Positions 26,610-36,704 of a stretch of DNA of 64,000 nt are shown here, piece by piece. Origin of the DNA: Martinezella lusitana (GTDB taxonomy: Bacteria > Pseudomonadota > Alphaproteobacteria > Rhizobiales > Rhizobiaceae). Below the pieces are notes generated by a model. It was not told the origin of the DNA. It worked only from the letters and a program-made list of their open reading frames with translations, and ran no database searches. Made by a program: the position numbers and the translations under genes. The stretch spans positions 1-64,000 of the forward strand of contig NZ_JAFEVL010000066.1 in the NCBI RefSeq assembly GCF_016901135.1, given 5' to 3'. Every line of letters begins with the position of its first letter. Position 1 is the stretch's first letter.

Positions 26610-28250
26610 TCACTTTGACACCGGCCAGACAAAGTTGGTGTCGAAGCTCGGACCGAGCTTGAAGTCCTTCACGTCCTTGCGATAGCCGGCAACTTCCGTC
26701 TGCTGGAACAGGATAACGAAGGGGCTGGCATCCAGGAACTTCTTCTGGATGTCCTGATACATGGCGGCACGCTTGGCGGCGTCGCCCTCAAACAGCGCTG
26801 CCTTGGTTTCCTTCTCCAACTCAGGCGTCGTCCAGGTGTTGCGCCAGGAAAGCGTCTTGTTCGAGCTGCCGTCAGAATTGTCGTCGTTGGTCGTGAACGT
26901 ATCGGCGTTGGAATGGGGATCCCAATAGTCGTTGCCCCAGTTGCCGAAATAGATGTCGTGATTGCGGGCGCGATATTTGGTCAGCTTCTGCTTGCCGTCG
27001 CCGGGGATGATCTCCACCTTGATGCCGGCCTGGCCGAGCGTCTGCTGGATCGAAGTGGCGACACCGGTATCCGGCTCGATGCTGCGCACGTCCATGGTCA
27101 CGGAGAAGCCGTCGGGCAAGCCGGCCTTGGCGAGCAGTTCCTTCGCCTTGGCAATATCGAGCTTGAACGGATTTTCATCCAGCGCACCAAGCAGGCCCTT
27201 CGGCTCGAAAGTCTGATGGACCTCGCCGATGCCCTTGATCAGCGTCTTGCCGATGGCATCGTAATCGACCAGGTACTTGAACGCCTGCTGCACTTCCGGC
27301 TTGGCAAGGTTCGGGTTCTTCTGGTTGAGGCTGACGTAGTAAATCGTGCCCTTCGGCGCGTTGGTGGAGGCAAGCTGGGCGTTCTTCTCGACGGCTGCGA
27401 GATCGGTCGGCGACAGGTTGCGGGCAACGTCGATATCGCCGTTCTCCAGCGCCAGACGCTGCGCCGAGCTTTCCTTCATGAAACGGTAGATGACGCGAGC
27501 AAGCTTCGGCTTTTCGCCGTAGTAATTGTCGTTGCGCTCGAGGACGATGGCTTCGTTGGCGCGCCATTCACGCAGCTTGAACGGGCCTGAGCCGGCAAAA
27601 CCGGTCTTCAGCCAGCCATTGCCGAAGTCGTTGTCGTATTTGCTGTCGGCCGACGGCGTCACCGGCTTGACGTGCTGCAGCACCAGCTTCTTGTCGACCA
27701 CTTCGGCGACGGTCGCGGTCAGGCAGTTCAGCACGAAGCTCGGCGCGTAGGGCTTGTCGACGGTAAAGACGAAGGTGTTCGGATCGGTGGCCTTGGCCTT
27801 TTCCGTCACGTTGTCGCCCGTCAGGCCGAACTGGGTAAGAATGAAGGCCGGGCTCTTGTTGATCTTGACGACGCGCTCGAAGGACCAGGCGACGTCATCG
27901 GCGGTGATCGGATTGCCGGAGGCAAATTTCAGGCCGGGCTTCAGCTTGAACGTATAGGTCAGATGATCATCGGAAACCGACCAGCTCTCGGCAAGATCGC
28001 CCTGGATCTTGGAAGTGTCATTGATATCGAGGCGAACGAGCAGGCTGTAGCTGTTGCCGGTGATTTCGGCAGCGGAAAGTTCGTAGGCTTCGGCCGGATC
28101 CATGCTCAGAATGTCGTCAAAGGAAAAACCTTCGACCAGCGTGTCCTTCGGCGTTGCGGCAAAAGCGCTCGGCACGGCCATTGTCAGAATAGAGAGAGCC
28201 ACACCGGCCGTAAGGACGCGGAAGCTGCGGTTCATCCTGGTAATCATCAT
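26610..28250 (-). CDS. Peptide ABC transporter substrate-binding protein (SBP_bac_5)
   Basis: A 546-residue periplasmic binding protein of the DppA/OppA family. A signal peptide covers about residues 1-31 (ends SAFA). The family blocks LAESWSVSDDHLTYTFKLKPGLKF and DDVAWSFERV are clear, and a long C-terminal domain follows. The ATG at 28250 is chosen because AGGGAACG lies just upstream; a longer frame would overlap the dipeptidase gene. It begins 28 bp after the dipeptidase stop. The dipeptidase partner suggests di- or short peptides as substrate. Confidence 0.9.
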   Translation of the reverse strand: MMITRMNRSFRVLTAGVALSILTMAVPSAFAATPKDTLVEGFSFDDILSMDPAEAYELSAAEITGNSYSLLVRLDINDTSKIQGDLAESWSVSDDHLTYTFKLKPGLKFASGNPITADDVAWSFERVVKINKSPAFILTQFGLTGDNVTEKAKATDPNTFVFTVDKPYAPSFVLNCLTATVAEVVDKKLVLQHVKPVTPSADSKYDNDFGNGWLKTGFAGSGPFKLREWRANEAIVLERNDNYYGEKPKLARVIYRFMKESSAQRLALENGDIDVARNLSPTDLAAVEKNAQLASTNAPKGTIYYVSLNQKNPNLAKPEVQQAFKYLVDYDAIGKTLIKGIGEVHQTFEPKGLLGALDENPFKLDIAKAKELLAKAGLPDGFSVTMDVRSIEPDTGVATSIQQTLGQAGIKVEIIPGDGKQKLTKYRARNHDIYFGNWGNDYWDPHSNADTFTTNDDNSDGSSNKTLSWRNTWTTPELEKETKAALFEGDAAKRAAMYQDIQKKFLDASPFVILFQQTEVAGYRKDVKDFKLGPSFDTNFVWPVSK

Positions 28251-28278
28251 TGTTTTCGTTCCCTTATTTGAGCTTTTA

Positions 28279-29355
28279 TCAATATTGCGACGCGCGTGTT
28301 GCACTGCCTTCCTTCCAAGCGGACGCCAGGATGCGAAGCCAGTTCTCCCTACACAGCTTTACAAGATCGGCCTCAGCATAACCAACGTTCCGAAGGGCGG
28401 CAATCAGCTTCTGGTTACCCGCCGCATCGCTGATTTCCTCTGGAATCGTCGCGCCGTCGAAGTCCGATCCGAGGCCGACGCAATCGATGCCGACGCGGCT
28501 GACCAGATGATCGACATGACGCACCATGGCCTCGATCGGCGTATTGGCATCCGAGCGGGCATCCTCGCGCAGCATGGCAGTCGCGTAGTTCAGGCCGACG
28601 ATGCCGTGGCTTTCCTTGATCGCACCGAGCTGCTTGTCGGTGAGATTGCGGGCAACGGGCGTCAGCGCGTGCGCATTGGAATGGCTGGCAACGAGCGGCT
28701 GATCCGACGTCCTGGCCACATCCCAGAAGCCCTTCTCGGTGATATGGGCAAGATCGATAAGGATGCCAAGCCGGTTGCATTCTTGCACCAGCGCAAAGCC
28801 TGCATCCGTCAGGCCCGGCCCGGTATCCGGAGAGCTCGGATAGGCGAAAGGCACGCCGTGGGCGAAGACATTGTTGCGGCTCCAGACGGGGCCGAGCGAA
28901 CGCAGCCCCGCCGCATAGAAGGTTTCGAGCGCGACGAGGTCGGCATCGATGGCTTCGCAGCCCTCCATATGCATCACAGCTGCGAAGATGCCCTTCTCCA
29001 TGCAATCGCGGATTTCCGCGGTGGAGCGGCAAAGCTTCCAGGCGCCGGCGCGATCGAGTCGCTGCGCGATCGCCGCCATTTCCAGCGCGATATCGAGCGA
29101 CGGCGCCCGCTCCAGGGGAACAGCAAGCGGCGTTGCGTAATGACCGTTGCGATCGGGATCGGCGAAGACGAGATCGCCTGATGGAATGTAGATGGCGCAG
29201 AGACCGCCGGCCAGACCGCCGGCCTTGGCGCGCGGCGCGTCGATATGGCCGCCCGATGTCCCATCCTTGAATTCGGCGATCGGGTCGGCGCCATCGCGCT
29301 CGTGATGCCAGAGTCTCAACAGAACGTCATTATGACCATCGAATACGGACTGCAT
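28279..29355 (-). CDS. Membrane dipeptidase (peptidase family M19)
   Basis: A 358-residue zinc dipeptidase of the renal dipeptidase family. It starts with FDGHNDVLLRLW (zinc ligands H-x-D), followed by MHMEGCEA with the bridging Glu, HSNAHAL and RNLTDKQL, and GSDFDGA near the C-terminus. No signal peptide is visible, so it is likely cytoplasmic. M19 enzymes cleave dipeptides, including ones with a C-terminal D-residue. It heads the peptide transporter operon, so imported dipeptides are probably hydrolysed by it. Close homologues are also found in betaine-related loci, but no such genes are nearby. Confidence 0.92.
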   Translation of the reverse strand: MQSVFDGHNDVLLRLWHHERDGADPIAEFKDGTSGGHIDAPRAKAGGLAGGLCAIYIPSGDLVFADPDRNGHYATPLAVPLERAPSLDIALEMAAIAQRLDRAGAWKLCRSTAEIRDCMEKGIFAAVMHMEGCEAIDADLVALETFYAAGLRSLGPVWSRNNVFAHGVPFAYPSSPDTGPGLTDAGFALVQECNRLGILIDLAHITEKGFWDVARTSDQPLVASHSNAHALTPVARNLTDKQLGAIKESHGIVGLNYATAMLREDARSDANTPIEAMVRHVDHLVSRVGIDCVGLGSDFDGATIPEEISDAAGNQKLIAALRNVGYAEADLVKLCRENWLRILASAWKEGSATRASQY

Positions 29356-29451
29356 CGTCTATCCTGGGTGAAGTGCTCATGGGGAGCAGATGGAAAGCGG
29401 CCAGAATAGAAAAGCTGACGGGATTCGCCATACCCAAATGAAAAAAATTTG

Positions 29452-29479
29452 CATTTGCATGGAATGCTGGATGCAAATG
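29452..29479 (-). promoter_or_regulatory. Inverted repeat upstream of the dipeptidase operon
   Basis: CATTTGCAT at 29452-29460 and ATGCAAATG at 29471-29479 form a perfect 9-bp inverted repeat with a 10-nt spacer. On the minus strand it is followed by a T-run (29449-29443). It lies about 100 bp before the dipeptidase start. It can be read either as a second terminator of the sugar operon or as an operator of the peptide operon; the sequence alone does not decide. Confidence 0.5.
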
Positions 29480-29507
29480 AAAAAGGCGGGGTAAAACCCC
29501 GCCTCAA
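29478..29507 (-). terminator. Rho-independent terminator of the sugar transporter operon
   Basis: On the minus strand a 9-bp stem (AGGCGGGGT with ACCCCGCCT, arms 29496-29504 and 29484-29492) and 3-nt loop are followed by TTTTT-CATTT. It sits 28 bp after the permease stop and is a textbook terminator. Confidence 0.88.
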
Positions 29508-29532
29508 GCTCACCAGTGGTGTTTCAAGCGTT

Positions 29533-30558
29533 TCAGCGTTTGGCTCGCTTCTTCTGGCGGTAGACGTCGATGGCGACGGCGGCGATGATGATGACGCCCT
29601 TGGCGATTTCCTGGTAATAGGCGTCGACGTTCAGGAAGGTGAAGCCGGAAATCATTACGCCGAGGATGACCGTGCCGATCACCGTGCCGGCGATGCGCCC
29701 GACACCGCCGGTGAGCGAGGTACCGCCGATGACGGCGGCTGCGATCGCGTCCAATTCATAGGTCACGCCCATGCCGGCCTGCGCCGTCTGGACGCGGGCG
29801 GCCGTTATGATGCCGGCAAGGCCGGCCAGAAGCCCCGCAATTGCATAGACCTTGACCAGATGCCCTTCGACATTGATGCCCGACACGCGCGCTGCCTGCA
29901 TGTTGGCGCCGATCGCATAGGTGAACTTGCCGTAGCGGGTGTAGCGCAGCACGACATGGAACGCGACCGCGATGATCAGGAAGACGATGACAGGCCAGAT
30001 TCCGGAACCGATGAAATTGAACTGATCGGTGAGACCGGAGATCGGTTGGCCCTTGGTGTAGAGCTTCGACAGGCCGCGCGCCGAGACCATCATGCCGAGC
30101 GTGGCGATGAAAGGAGGAATTTTCGTCCGGGTGATGAGCTGACCGTTGATATAGCCGGCAAGCAGGCCGATCAAAAGCCCGACGCCGATCGGAACGAAGA
30201 AGGGCATGTCGGTCAGCGCCGGATAGACGGCCCGCGCCCAGGTGGAGGACTGGGCAAAACTCGCCGCGACCATGGCGGTCAGGCCGACGACGGAGCCCGA
30301 CGACAGATCGATCCCGCCCGTTATGATGACCTGCGTCACGCCGATCGAGATGATGCCGATGACCGAGACCTGCAGGATCATGATCTTCAGGCGCTGCACG
30401 TTCATCAGGAAGCTCTGCCCGACGAAGATCCAGCCGAGGATTTCGCAGACGAGCGCAATGCCGATCAGCACGAGGAAGATGCCGAGTTCCGGCGGAACGC
30501 GGCGACGTCTCGGACGCGTCAATGCCGGTGCGGCCGCCTCTGCAACTTTGCTAACCAT
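29533..30558 (-). CDS. CUT2 sugar ABC transporter permease (inositol-type)
   Basis: A 341-residue RbsC-family permease with about ten membrane segments. GVTQVIITGGIDLSSGSVVGL and AIGANMQAARVSGINVE are the family signatures, and GGTSLTGGVGRIAGTVIG lies near the C-terminus. GGGAGG stands just before the ATG at 30558. It is the last gene of a binding protein-ATPase-permease operon. By association with the inositol/rhizopine-like binding protein the substrate is probably a cyclitol. Confidence 0.88.
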   Translation of the reverse strand: MVSKVAEAAAPALTRPRRRRVPPELGIFLVLIGIALVCEILGWIFVGQSFLMNVQRLKIMILQVSVIGIISIGVTQVIITGGIDLSSGSVVGLTAMVAASFAQSSTWARAVYPALTDMPFFVPIGVGLLIGLLAGYINGQLITRTKIPPFIATLGMMVSARGLSKLYTKGQPISGLTDQFNFIGSGIWPVIVFLIIAVAFHVVLRYTRYGKFTYAIGANMQAARVSGINVEGHLVKVYAIAGLLAGLAGIITAARVQTAQAGMGVTYELDAIAAAVIGGTSLTGGVGRIAGTVIGTVILGVMISGFTFLNVDAYYQEIAKGVIIIAAVAIDVYRQKKRAKR

Positions 30559-30590
30559 GGTTCAATCCTCCCTTGCGATGATTGACGGCG

Positions 30591-32132
<1,542 letters not shown>

Positions 32133-32162
32133 TTTTTCCTCCCGGGCAGCTCGGATTTGTGA

Positions 32163-32188
32163 GGATGCGGGCTTAAACGCCCGCATCC
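32163..32188 (-). terminator. Intercistronic hairpin after the sugar-binding protein gene
   Basis: A perfect 10-bp stem (GGATGCGGGC at 32163-32172, GCCCGCATCC at 32179-32188) with a 6-nt loop and no T-run, placed between the binding-protein and ATPase genes. Like the hairpin at 1151-1178, it probably raises the ratio of binding protein to the membrane components. Confidence 0.6.
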
Positions 32189-32204
32189 GTCGATCATCGT
32201 GCCG

Positions 32205-33134
32205 TCAGTTCTTCTTGACGAAGTCCTTGACGTTTGCCGGCGTCACGAGCTGGAAGGGAATGTAGACCTTCTTCTCGATCTTATCACCCTTTGCGAGCTT
32301 CAGCGCGGCATCCACGGCGCCCTTGCCCTGACCGGCGGCATCCTGGAACACCGTGACCTTCAGGTCGCCGGCCTGCATCGCAGCCAATGCATCCTGCGTC
32401 GCGTCGACACCGGCGACGACGATCTTGTCGAGCGACTTGCCAGAAGCCTTCAGCGCCTGGATGGCGCCGATCGCCATTTCGTCGTTATTGGAGATCACGG
32501 CATCGAATTCAATGCCGCTGGAGAGCCAGTTGGTCATCAGGTCGGCACCCTGGGTACGCTGCCAGTTGGCGGTCTGCTCCTGAACGATCGTGATGCCCTT
32601 GCATTCGTCGGTGGCGATAACGTCATGCACGTCCTTTGTGCGCATGCGGGCAGCCTGGTTGGACAATTCGCCCATCATGACGACGGCCTTGCCCTTGCCA
32701 CCGAGAAGCCGGCAAACTTCCTTGGCTTCCAGCGTACCGGATTCCTGCTCGTTGGACGCGACGAAGGCCTGCTTGTCGGGAAGGCTGTCGACGTTCGCCG
32801 GCTCGCGGTTGACGTAGATCAGCGGGATCTTGGCTTCGGCGGCAAGCTTGGAGATGGCAGCCGTTGCATCGGTATCGACCGGGTTGACGATGATGGCATC
32901 GACCTTACTGGCGATGAAGTTCTGGATCTGGCTCTGCTGCTTGGCGATATCGTTCTGAGCGTCCTCGACCTGCAGGTTCACGCCCTTCAAGGTCTTGGCG
33001 TAGTCCTGCATGCCGTTGCGCAGAACGGTCAGGAAGTTGTCGTCGAACAGCGCCATCGAAACGCCGATGGTTTCGGCATGGGCCGCAGTCGACAGCATGA
33101 GCGCCATCGCCGAGCCAAGGATGAATTTCTTCAT
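32205..33134 (-). CDS. Periplasmic binding protein, inositol/rhizopine type
   Basis: A 309-residue Peripla_BP_4 binding protein with a signal peptide of 20 residues (ends TAAHA). The mature sequence starts ETIGVSMALFDDNFLTVLRN and contains VDAIIVNPVDTDATAAISKLA and NNDEMAIGAIQALK. This pattern matches, from memory, rhizobial inositol- and rhizopine-binding proteins (IbpA/IntA/MocB-like) better than ribose- or xylose-binding ones. The ATG at 33134 has GGGAGG upstream. Two GGAA-N6-TTCC motifs precede the gene, which is the motif reported for the inositol repressor IolR. Family is certain; the substrate is inference. Confidence 0.85.
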   Translation of the reverse strand: MKKFILGSAMALMLSTAAHAETIGVSMALFDDNFLTVLRNGMQDYAKTLKGVNLQVEDAQNDIAKQQSQIQNFIASKVDAIIVNPVDTDATAAISKLAAEAKIPLIYVNREPANVDSLPDKQAFVASNEQESGTLEAKEVCRLLGGKGKAVVMMGELSNQAARMRTKDVHDVIATDECKGITIVQEQTANWQRTQGADLMTNWLSSGIEFDAVISNNDEMAIGAIQALKASGKSLDKIVVAGVDATQDALAAMQAGDLKVTVFQDAAGQGKGAVDAALKLAKGDKIEKKVYIPFQLVTPANVKDFVKKN

Positions 33135-33284
33135 GTTTTTCCTCCCAGATACGGTGCCCGGCCGCACCCCTCCTAAATGCCGGAGCCCCCGGTTTCGACC
33201 GCAGGACCTACAATCAATTCGGCCGTCACTCCCATGGCGGCCACATTGAAAAACGGAACAAACAAACCGTAAAATTCTTTATGC

Positions 33285-33298
33285 GGAATATTCATTCC
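33285..33298. promoter_or_regulatory. GGAA-N6-TTCC motif 1 (candidate IolR operator)
   Basis: GGAA (33285-33288), six bases, TTCC (33295-33298), located 150 bp upstream of the binding-protein start in an AT-rich part of the intergenic region. The same spaced motif is described for the RpiR-type inositol catabolism repressor IolR in S. meliloti (recalled knowledge). Confidence 0.5.
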
Positions 33299-33422
33299 AT
33301 TTTTCAACACAAAGGTCAACACTATTTTCTGACCGCCTCGCAGAAGCCGGCGATGACGGATTTCTCAGGGCGGATACTGCAAGAATCGACGATCGAACCT
33401 ACATACGGGCACCCCCACAGGT

Positions 33423-33436
33423 GGAACGGACGTTCC
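33423..33436. promoter_or_regulatory. GGAA-N6-TTCC motif 2 (candidate IolR operator)
   Basis: A second copy, GGAA (33423-33426), six bases, TTCC (33433-33436), within the longer palindrome TGGAACG-GA-CGTTCCA (33422-33437). It lies 138 bp from the first copy and about 70 bp upstream of the divergent DUF1993 gene. Two copies with 8 fixed bases in under 400 bp are unlikely by chance. Confidence 0.5.
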
Positions 33437-33504
33437 ATCGCCATACCAACAGGGTAGAACACCACTGATCCCGGCCGCCCGGCCGGCCGTAACGGAGAAC
33501 AAGC

Positions 33505-34011
33505 ATGCCTTCGATGTACAGTTTCTCGGTCCCCGTCTTTCAGCGCGGCCTGCAAAATCTTTCCGCCTATCTCGACAAGATCGAGGCCTATGCCGCTGAA
33601 AAAGGTATCGAGCCGAATGAACTCATTACGGCGCGTCTGTTTGACGACATGCTGCCGCTTTCCGGTCAGTACCAGCGCGCTTCCGATACCGCGAAGCTCA
33701 CCATATCCCGGCTCGCCGGCATCGATGCCCCGCGCTTCGAAGACAACGAGACCACCGTCGCCGACCTGCGCGAGCGTCTGAAGAAAACGCAGGATTTCCT
33801 CGCGACGGTGACGCCGGAGGCTATGGAAGGCAGCGACGAGCGGGAGGTCACCATCTCGCCGGGAGGCAACAAGACGGTCTTCAAGGGCGAGGATTATCTT
33901 GCAAAGTTCGCGCTGCCGAACTTCTTCTTCCACGTCACCACGGCACACGGCATATTGCGCAGCCGTGGCCTGCCCGTCGGCAAGATGACCTATCTCGGAC
34001 CGTTTGCCTGA
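33505..34011 (+). CDS. DUF1993 family protein
   Basis: A 168-residue soluble protein of the DUF1993 family, alpha-helical and related in fold to DinB. Recognised by MYSFSVPVFQRGLQNLSAYLDK at the N-terminus, LPLSGQYQRASDTAK, and a C-terminal FALPNFFFHVTTAHGILRSRG-like block. GGAG lies about 8 nt before the ATG. Biochemical function is unknown for the family. It is divergent from the inositol-type transporter and convergent with the sulfatase-like gene, with which its terminator overlaps. Confidence 0.85.
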   Translation: MPSMYSFSVPVFQRGLQNLSAYLDKIEAYAAEKGIEPNELITARLFDDMLPLSGQYQRASDTAKLTISRLAGIDAPRFEDNETTVADLRERLKKTQDFLATVTPEAMEGSDEREVTISPGGNKTVFKGEDYLAKFALPNFFFHVTTAHGILRSRGLPVGKMTYLGPFA

Positions 34012-34032
34012 TAGCCTGCCAGTGAATCTCGA

Positions 34033-35604
34033 TCAGGGCCGGCGCGAAACCGGCCCTTCTTCCGTCAGCTCCGTATAGGCAAGCGTCTGGTCCAGATGCT
34101 GTGCCCGCAAGGCCAGAAGCTTTTCGGCATAGGCAAGCCGGGTCGCCGCGTAGGCTCCATCAGCAGCGACATTGGAAAGCTCCATCGGATCTTGCGCCAG
34201 ATCGAACAGGAGTGGCGGCAGGCCGGCGAAATGGACGTATTTGAAGCGCTCGTCCCTGATAACGGCGAGGTTGCAGGCATTGGATTTCAGGCCGAAATGC
34301 CGCTCAGGCTCGCCATTGGCAATGTCGCGGAAATCGAACTCCCAGAATGCCGCCTCGCGCCAGCCCTCCGGCACGGCACCCGTGAGAAAAGGCAGCAGCG
34401 TTTCCCCATCGACATGGTTTCGAGGCTCGATGCCGAGCCGGTCGCACAGGCTCGGGAAGATATCCGCAGCGCTGGTGAAATGCTCCACCTCCCGACCGTG
34501 GGCGGCGGACAGCGCGGGATCGCGAATAACAAGCGGAACATGATAACTGCCGTCGAAAAAGCCGCCCTTGCCGAGCATCCAGTGATCGCCCATCATTTCG
34601 GCATGGTCCGATGTGAAGACGATCACGGTGTCATCCCAGGCATCGGCATCCCTGAGCGCCTGCCAGATCCGCCCGAGCTGCGCGTCGACCTCGGCAATCA
34701 TGCCGTAATAGATGGCGCGGATCGCCGACAGATCCTGCGCAGTCCAGTCTGCGATTGGACCTTCGCCGCCGTAGATGAAACTGCCCTTGCCGATCAGCGG
34801 CAGGGCGAAGGCAAGAAGCGGATGCGCTGCCTGCTCGGTCTCGCGGTCGGCGGCGCGCGCGAAGGCCGGGCCATCACTCGCGGAGAACATGCGATTATAG
34901 GGTTCCGGCACCGAGAACGGCGGATGAGGCCTCAGAAAGGAAACATGTGCGAACCAGGGCGCGTCCTGTTCGCCCAGCCAGCGGATGAATTCGCCGGCGA
35001 GGAAGGCCGTCTGCGTCTCATCCTTGGAATAGGCGGGCGCATTGCTTGAGATCTCGCCGGGCTTCGCGCCGACGGGAATATGGATTTCGCGGCTGACGGC
35101 ATCGGCATGGCCGCGCGATCGCAGCCAGGACAGCCATTGTTTCTCATGCTCGGGCAGAAGCTGCCGCGCAGTGAAGCCCGGCAACACGCCCTCATAGGTC
35201 ATCAGATGTGGGTCGTGAGGATCCCTGCTGCGCGGATCGGGCGCCGTGTCCGTGTAGCCAAACAGCGTCGGATCGTAGCCGGCCCGACGCGCGGCAAGCG
35301 CCAGATTGTCGAAACGGGCATCCAGCGGCGACCCGTTGCGGCAAACGCGATGGTTCATCTGATAAAGGCCGGTATAGAGCGTCGCCCGCGCCGGCGAGCA
35401 GGGTGCGGCCCCCGCATAATGCCGGCGAAACAGCACGCCCTCCCGCGCCAGCGCATCGACATTCGGCGTGCTAACGCAATCATGGCCGACGGCGGAAAGA
35501 CAATCGCCCCGCCACTGATCAGCTGAAATCAACAAGACGTTGGGGCGCTTGCCCCCAATGCCACCCAGAGAGGAGTGGTGCTCAGTGCTGGTTGGACTTG
35601 GCAT
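34033..35604 (-). CDS. Sulfatase-superfamily hydrolase, phosphonate monoester hydrolase-like
   Basis: A 523-residue alkaline-phosphatase-superfamily enzyme of the formylglycine type. The N-terminal RPNVLLISADQWRGD carries a metal-binding Asp. CSPARATLYTGLY has the C-x-P-x-R motif whose Cys becomes formylglycine. FTSDHAEMMGDH holds further metal ligands. The layout, including NHRVCRNGSPLD, EFDFRDIANGEPERHFGL and RDERFKYVHFAGLPPLLFDL, follows the R. leguminosarum phosphonate monoester hydrolase, so phosphonate, phosphodiester or sulfate esters are possible substrates. No signal peptide. The ATG at 35604 lies inside the exoB 3' end (23-bp overlap), implying coupling to exoB. Confidence 0.85.
   Translation of the reverse strand: MPSPTSTEHHSSLGGIGGKRPNVLLISADQWRGDCLSAVGHDCVSTPNVDALAREGVLFRRHYAGAAPCSPARATLYTGLYQMNHRVCRNGSPLDARFDNLALAARRAGYDPTLFGYTDTAPDPRSRDPHDPHLMTYEGVLPGFTARQLLPEHEKQWLSWLRSRGHADAVSREIHIPVGAKPGEISSNAPAYSKDETQTAFLAGEFIRWLGEQDAPWFAHVSFLRPHPPFSVPEPYNRMFSASDGPAFARAADRETEQAAHPLLAFALPLIGKGSFIYGGEGPIADWTAQDLSAIRAIYYGMIAEVDAQLGRIWQALRDADAWDDTVIVFTSDHAEMMGDHWMLGKGGFFDGSYHVPLVIRDPALSAAHGREVEHFTSAADIFPSLCDRLGIEPRNHVDGETLLPFLTGAVPEGWREAAFWEFDFRDIANGEPERHFGLKSNACNLAVIRDERFKYVHFAGLPPLLFDLAQDPMELSNVAADGAYAATRLAYAEKLLALRAQHLDQTLAYTELTEEGPVSRRP
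34035..34057. terminator. Terminator hairpin embedded in the 3' end of the hydrolase gene
   Basis: AGGGCCGG (34035-34042) and CCGGCCCT (34050-34057) form a perfect 8-bp stem with a 7-nt loop, followed rightward by TCTTCC. It probably ends the DUF1993 transcript and is made of codons at the very end of the convergent hydrolase gene. Confidence 0.6.
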
Positions 35605-36565
35605 GCCAATTCCAGGCGGATTCGACGATCTCGGTCAGATCGTATTTCGGCGACCAGCCGAGGACATCGCGGGCCTTGTCGTTGTTGGCGACCAAGGTCG
35701 TCGAATCGCCCTCGCGACGGCCGACATATTCGACCGGGAACGGCCGGTCCGACACGGTCTCGATCGTTCCCAGCAGTTCCTTCACCGTCGTGCCGGTGCC
35801 GGTGCCGAGATTGAGTGCTACGGATTCGCCGCCGCGCAGCAGATATTCCACCGCCCGGACATGCGCGTCGGCGAGATCAAGCACATGGATGTAATCACGC
35901 ACGCAGGTCCCGTCGCGCGTGTCGTAGTCGCTGCCGAACACCTTGAAGCCCTGGCGGCGGCCGAGTGCGGCGTCGATGGCCAATGGAATGGCATGGGTTT
36001 CCGGCGTATGCCACTCGCCGATACGCCCCTCGAAATCGGCGCCGGCGGCGTTGAAATAGCGCAGCACCACCGAGCGCAGCCCCTTGTACTGGTCATAGTC
36101 GGCAAGCGCCTGCTCGACGATATATTTCGTGCGGCCGTAAGGGTTGATCGGCACCTGCCGGTGGCTCTCATCGAGCGGCACGCTCTGCGGCAAGCCGTAG
36201 GTCGCGCAGGTGGAGGAAAAGACGAAGGCCCCGACACCGGCCGCCTGCGCTGCCGAAAGCAGGGTCAGCGTGCCGATGACGTTGTTTTCATAAAAGGAAA
36301 CGGGATCCTTGACCGACTCGCCGACTTCGATCAGCGCGGCGAAATGCAGGATGGCGGCGGGCTTGTGTTTGGCAAGCACCTCGTCGAGGCGCGCGCGATC
36401 GCGGATATCCCCCTCCTCGGCCGGCCCCCATTTGACGAATTCGCGATGGCCGTTGGAGAAATTGTCATAGACGACCGGCTGAAATCCCTTGTTCGCCAGA
36501 TCCAGACATGTATGCGAGCCGATATAGCCGGCTCCACCTACTACAAGCACCGTTTCTCCTGCCAT
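35582..36565 (-). CDS. exoB: UDP-glucose 4-epimerase
   Basis: A 327-residue NAD-dependent epimerase interconverting UDP-glucose and UDP-galactose, supplying galactose for exopolysaccharide, LPS and other surface glycans. Nucleotide-binding GGAGYIGSH, SSTCATYG and catalytic YGRTK are intact, and the sequence follows S. meliloti ExoB closely (RYFNAAGADFEGRIGEWH). The ATG at 36565 follows AAGGGG by 5 nt; a GTG two codons earlier is less likely. The hydrolase gene starts within its last codons. Confidence 0.93.
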   Translation of the reverse strand: MAGETVLVVGGAGYIGSHTCLDLANKGFQPVVYDNFSNGHREFVKWGPAEEGDIRDRARLDEVLAKHKPAAILHFAALIEVGESVKDPVSFYENNVIGTLTLLSAAQAAGVGAFVFSSTCATYGLPQSVPLDESHRQVPINPYGRTKYIVEQALADYDQYKGLRSVVLRYFNAAGADFEGRIGEWHTPETHAIPLAIDAALGRRQGFKVFGSDYDTRDGTCVRDYIHVLDLADAHVRAVEYLLRGGESVALNLGTGTGTTVKELLGTIETVSDRPFPVEYVGRREGDSTTLVANNDKARDVLGWSPKYDLTEIVESAWNWHAKSNQH

Positions 36566-36704
36566 AAACACCCCTTCTCAACCTTCAACGACATCTAACC
36601 CAAGTGCGGCGGACCGTGTTCGATCCGACGCGTAGAGTTAGAGAGCTGTAGCCGACTTGCAAGGCCGGAGAAAGACGCAAGATTGGCGGGATCTTGACGA
36701 AAAG

